A stretch of 12,206 nt of DNA, taken from assembly GCA_023390395.1 (NCBI GenBank), contig JAEWCY010000269.1, positions 1 to 12,206 of the forward strand, given 5' to 3'. The notes below the pieces were generated by a model. That model made no database searches and was not told the origin of the DNA. It saw only the letters and a list, made by a program, of their open reading frames with translations. Below are positions 12,111-12,206 of this stretch, piece after piece. The DNA is from Pseudomonadota bacterium (GTDB taxonomy: Bacteria > Desulfobacterota > Desulfovibrionia > Desulfovibrionales > Desulfovibrionaceae). Position numbers and translations under genes: made by a program. Numbering within the stretch: the stretch's first letter is position 1; each line of letters starts with the position of its first letter.

Positions 12111-12206
12111 CCCCCCGATGGGTAAGCGGGTGGAGGCGTGGTCGTGGGCGGGTGTGCGTCGGCGAGGCCGGAATCGGCCAGGCGATGCCGTCGCTTCGCT
12201 CCAGGC
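12111..12206. other. Non-coding right edge
   Basis: No supported gene is seen. It holds a small inverted repeat, GGCCG-GAAT-CGGCC (about 12167-12180), and GC-rich sequence without a convincing start and ribosome site on either strand. Confidence 0.4.

Noticed and set aside
1..12206. CRISPR array, insertion sequence, integrase, tRNA or rRNA gene
   Set aside because: No regular repeat-spacer pattern, no transposase or recombinase domain, and no recognisable tRNA or rRNA sequence was seen on either strand.

Overview
The window is about two-thirds or more G+C, densely coded, with short intergenic gaps rich in GC hairpins. Gene content points to a sulfate-reducing Desulfovibrionaceae-type bacterium (Desulfovibrio/Solidesulfovibrio-like): a Tat-exported Fe superoxide dismutase, an E. 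coli FbaB-type class I aldolase, an AcuB-like CBS-ACT protein, a c-di-GMP signalling protein, and a 'CCTCCGGCGGCCGGGG' hairpin after a gene. This assignment is inference from family resemblance; no rRNA or tRNA is present to confirm it.

Layout. 1-230 (+): 3' part of an IHF/HU-family gene. It ends against a 15-bp hairpin that separates it from a leftward block (376-5465, all on the minus strand): RlpA-like lipoprotein (DPBB-SPOR), a REC-PAS-GGDEF-EAL protein, an unrecognised 88-residue four-cysteine protein, a single-domain STAS protein, a 77-residue zinc-ribbon protein, and a CBS-CBS-ACT protein. A 150-bp divergent region (5466-5615) holds two candidate promoters facing each other. The rest reads rightward: a zinc-dependent medium-chain dehydrogenase, a BASS-family sodium symporter, FbaB aldolase (preceded by a duplicated 13-bp motif and followed by a terminator), a four-gene ECF sigma cassette (9149-11200), and a Tat-exported Fe-SOD.

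The most interesting part is the ECF cassette: soluble LTxxQ periplasmic protein, ECF sigma factor, short single-TM protein with no zinc anti-sigma motif, membrane-anchored LTxxQ protein with a proline-rich tail. Parts and order resemble the CnrYXH metal-sensing system (sensor CnrX, anti-sigma CnrY, sigma CnrH), but there are two LTxxQ proteins and no efflux genes in view. The next gene is an exported Fe-SOD, so an envelope, metal or oxidative stress role is plausible but unproven. The other genes look like ordinary housekeeping and signalling functions with no sign of recent mobile DNA.
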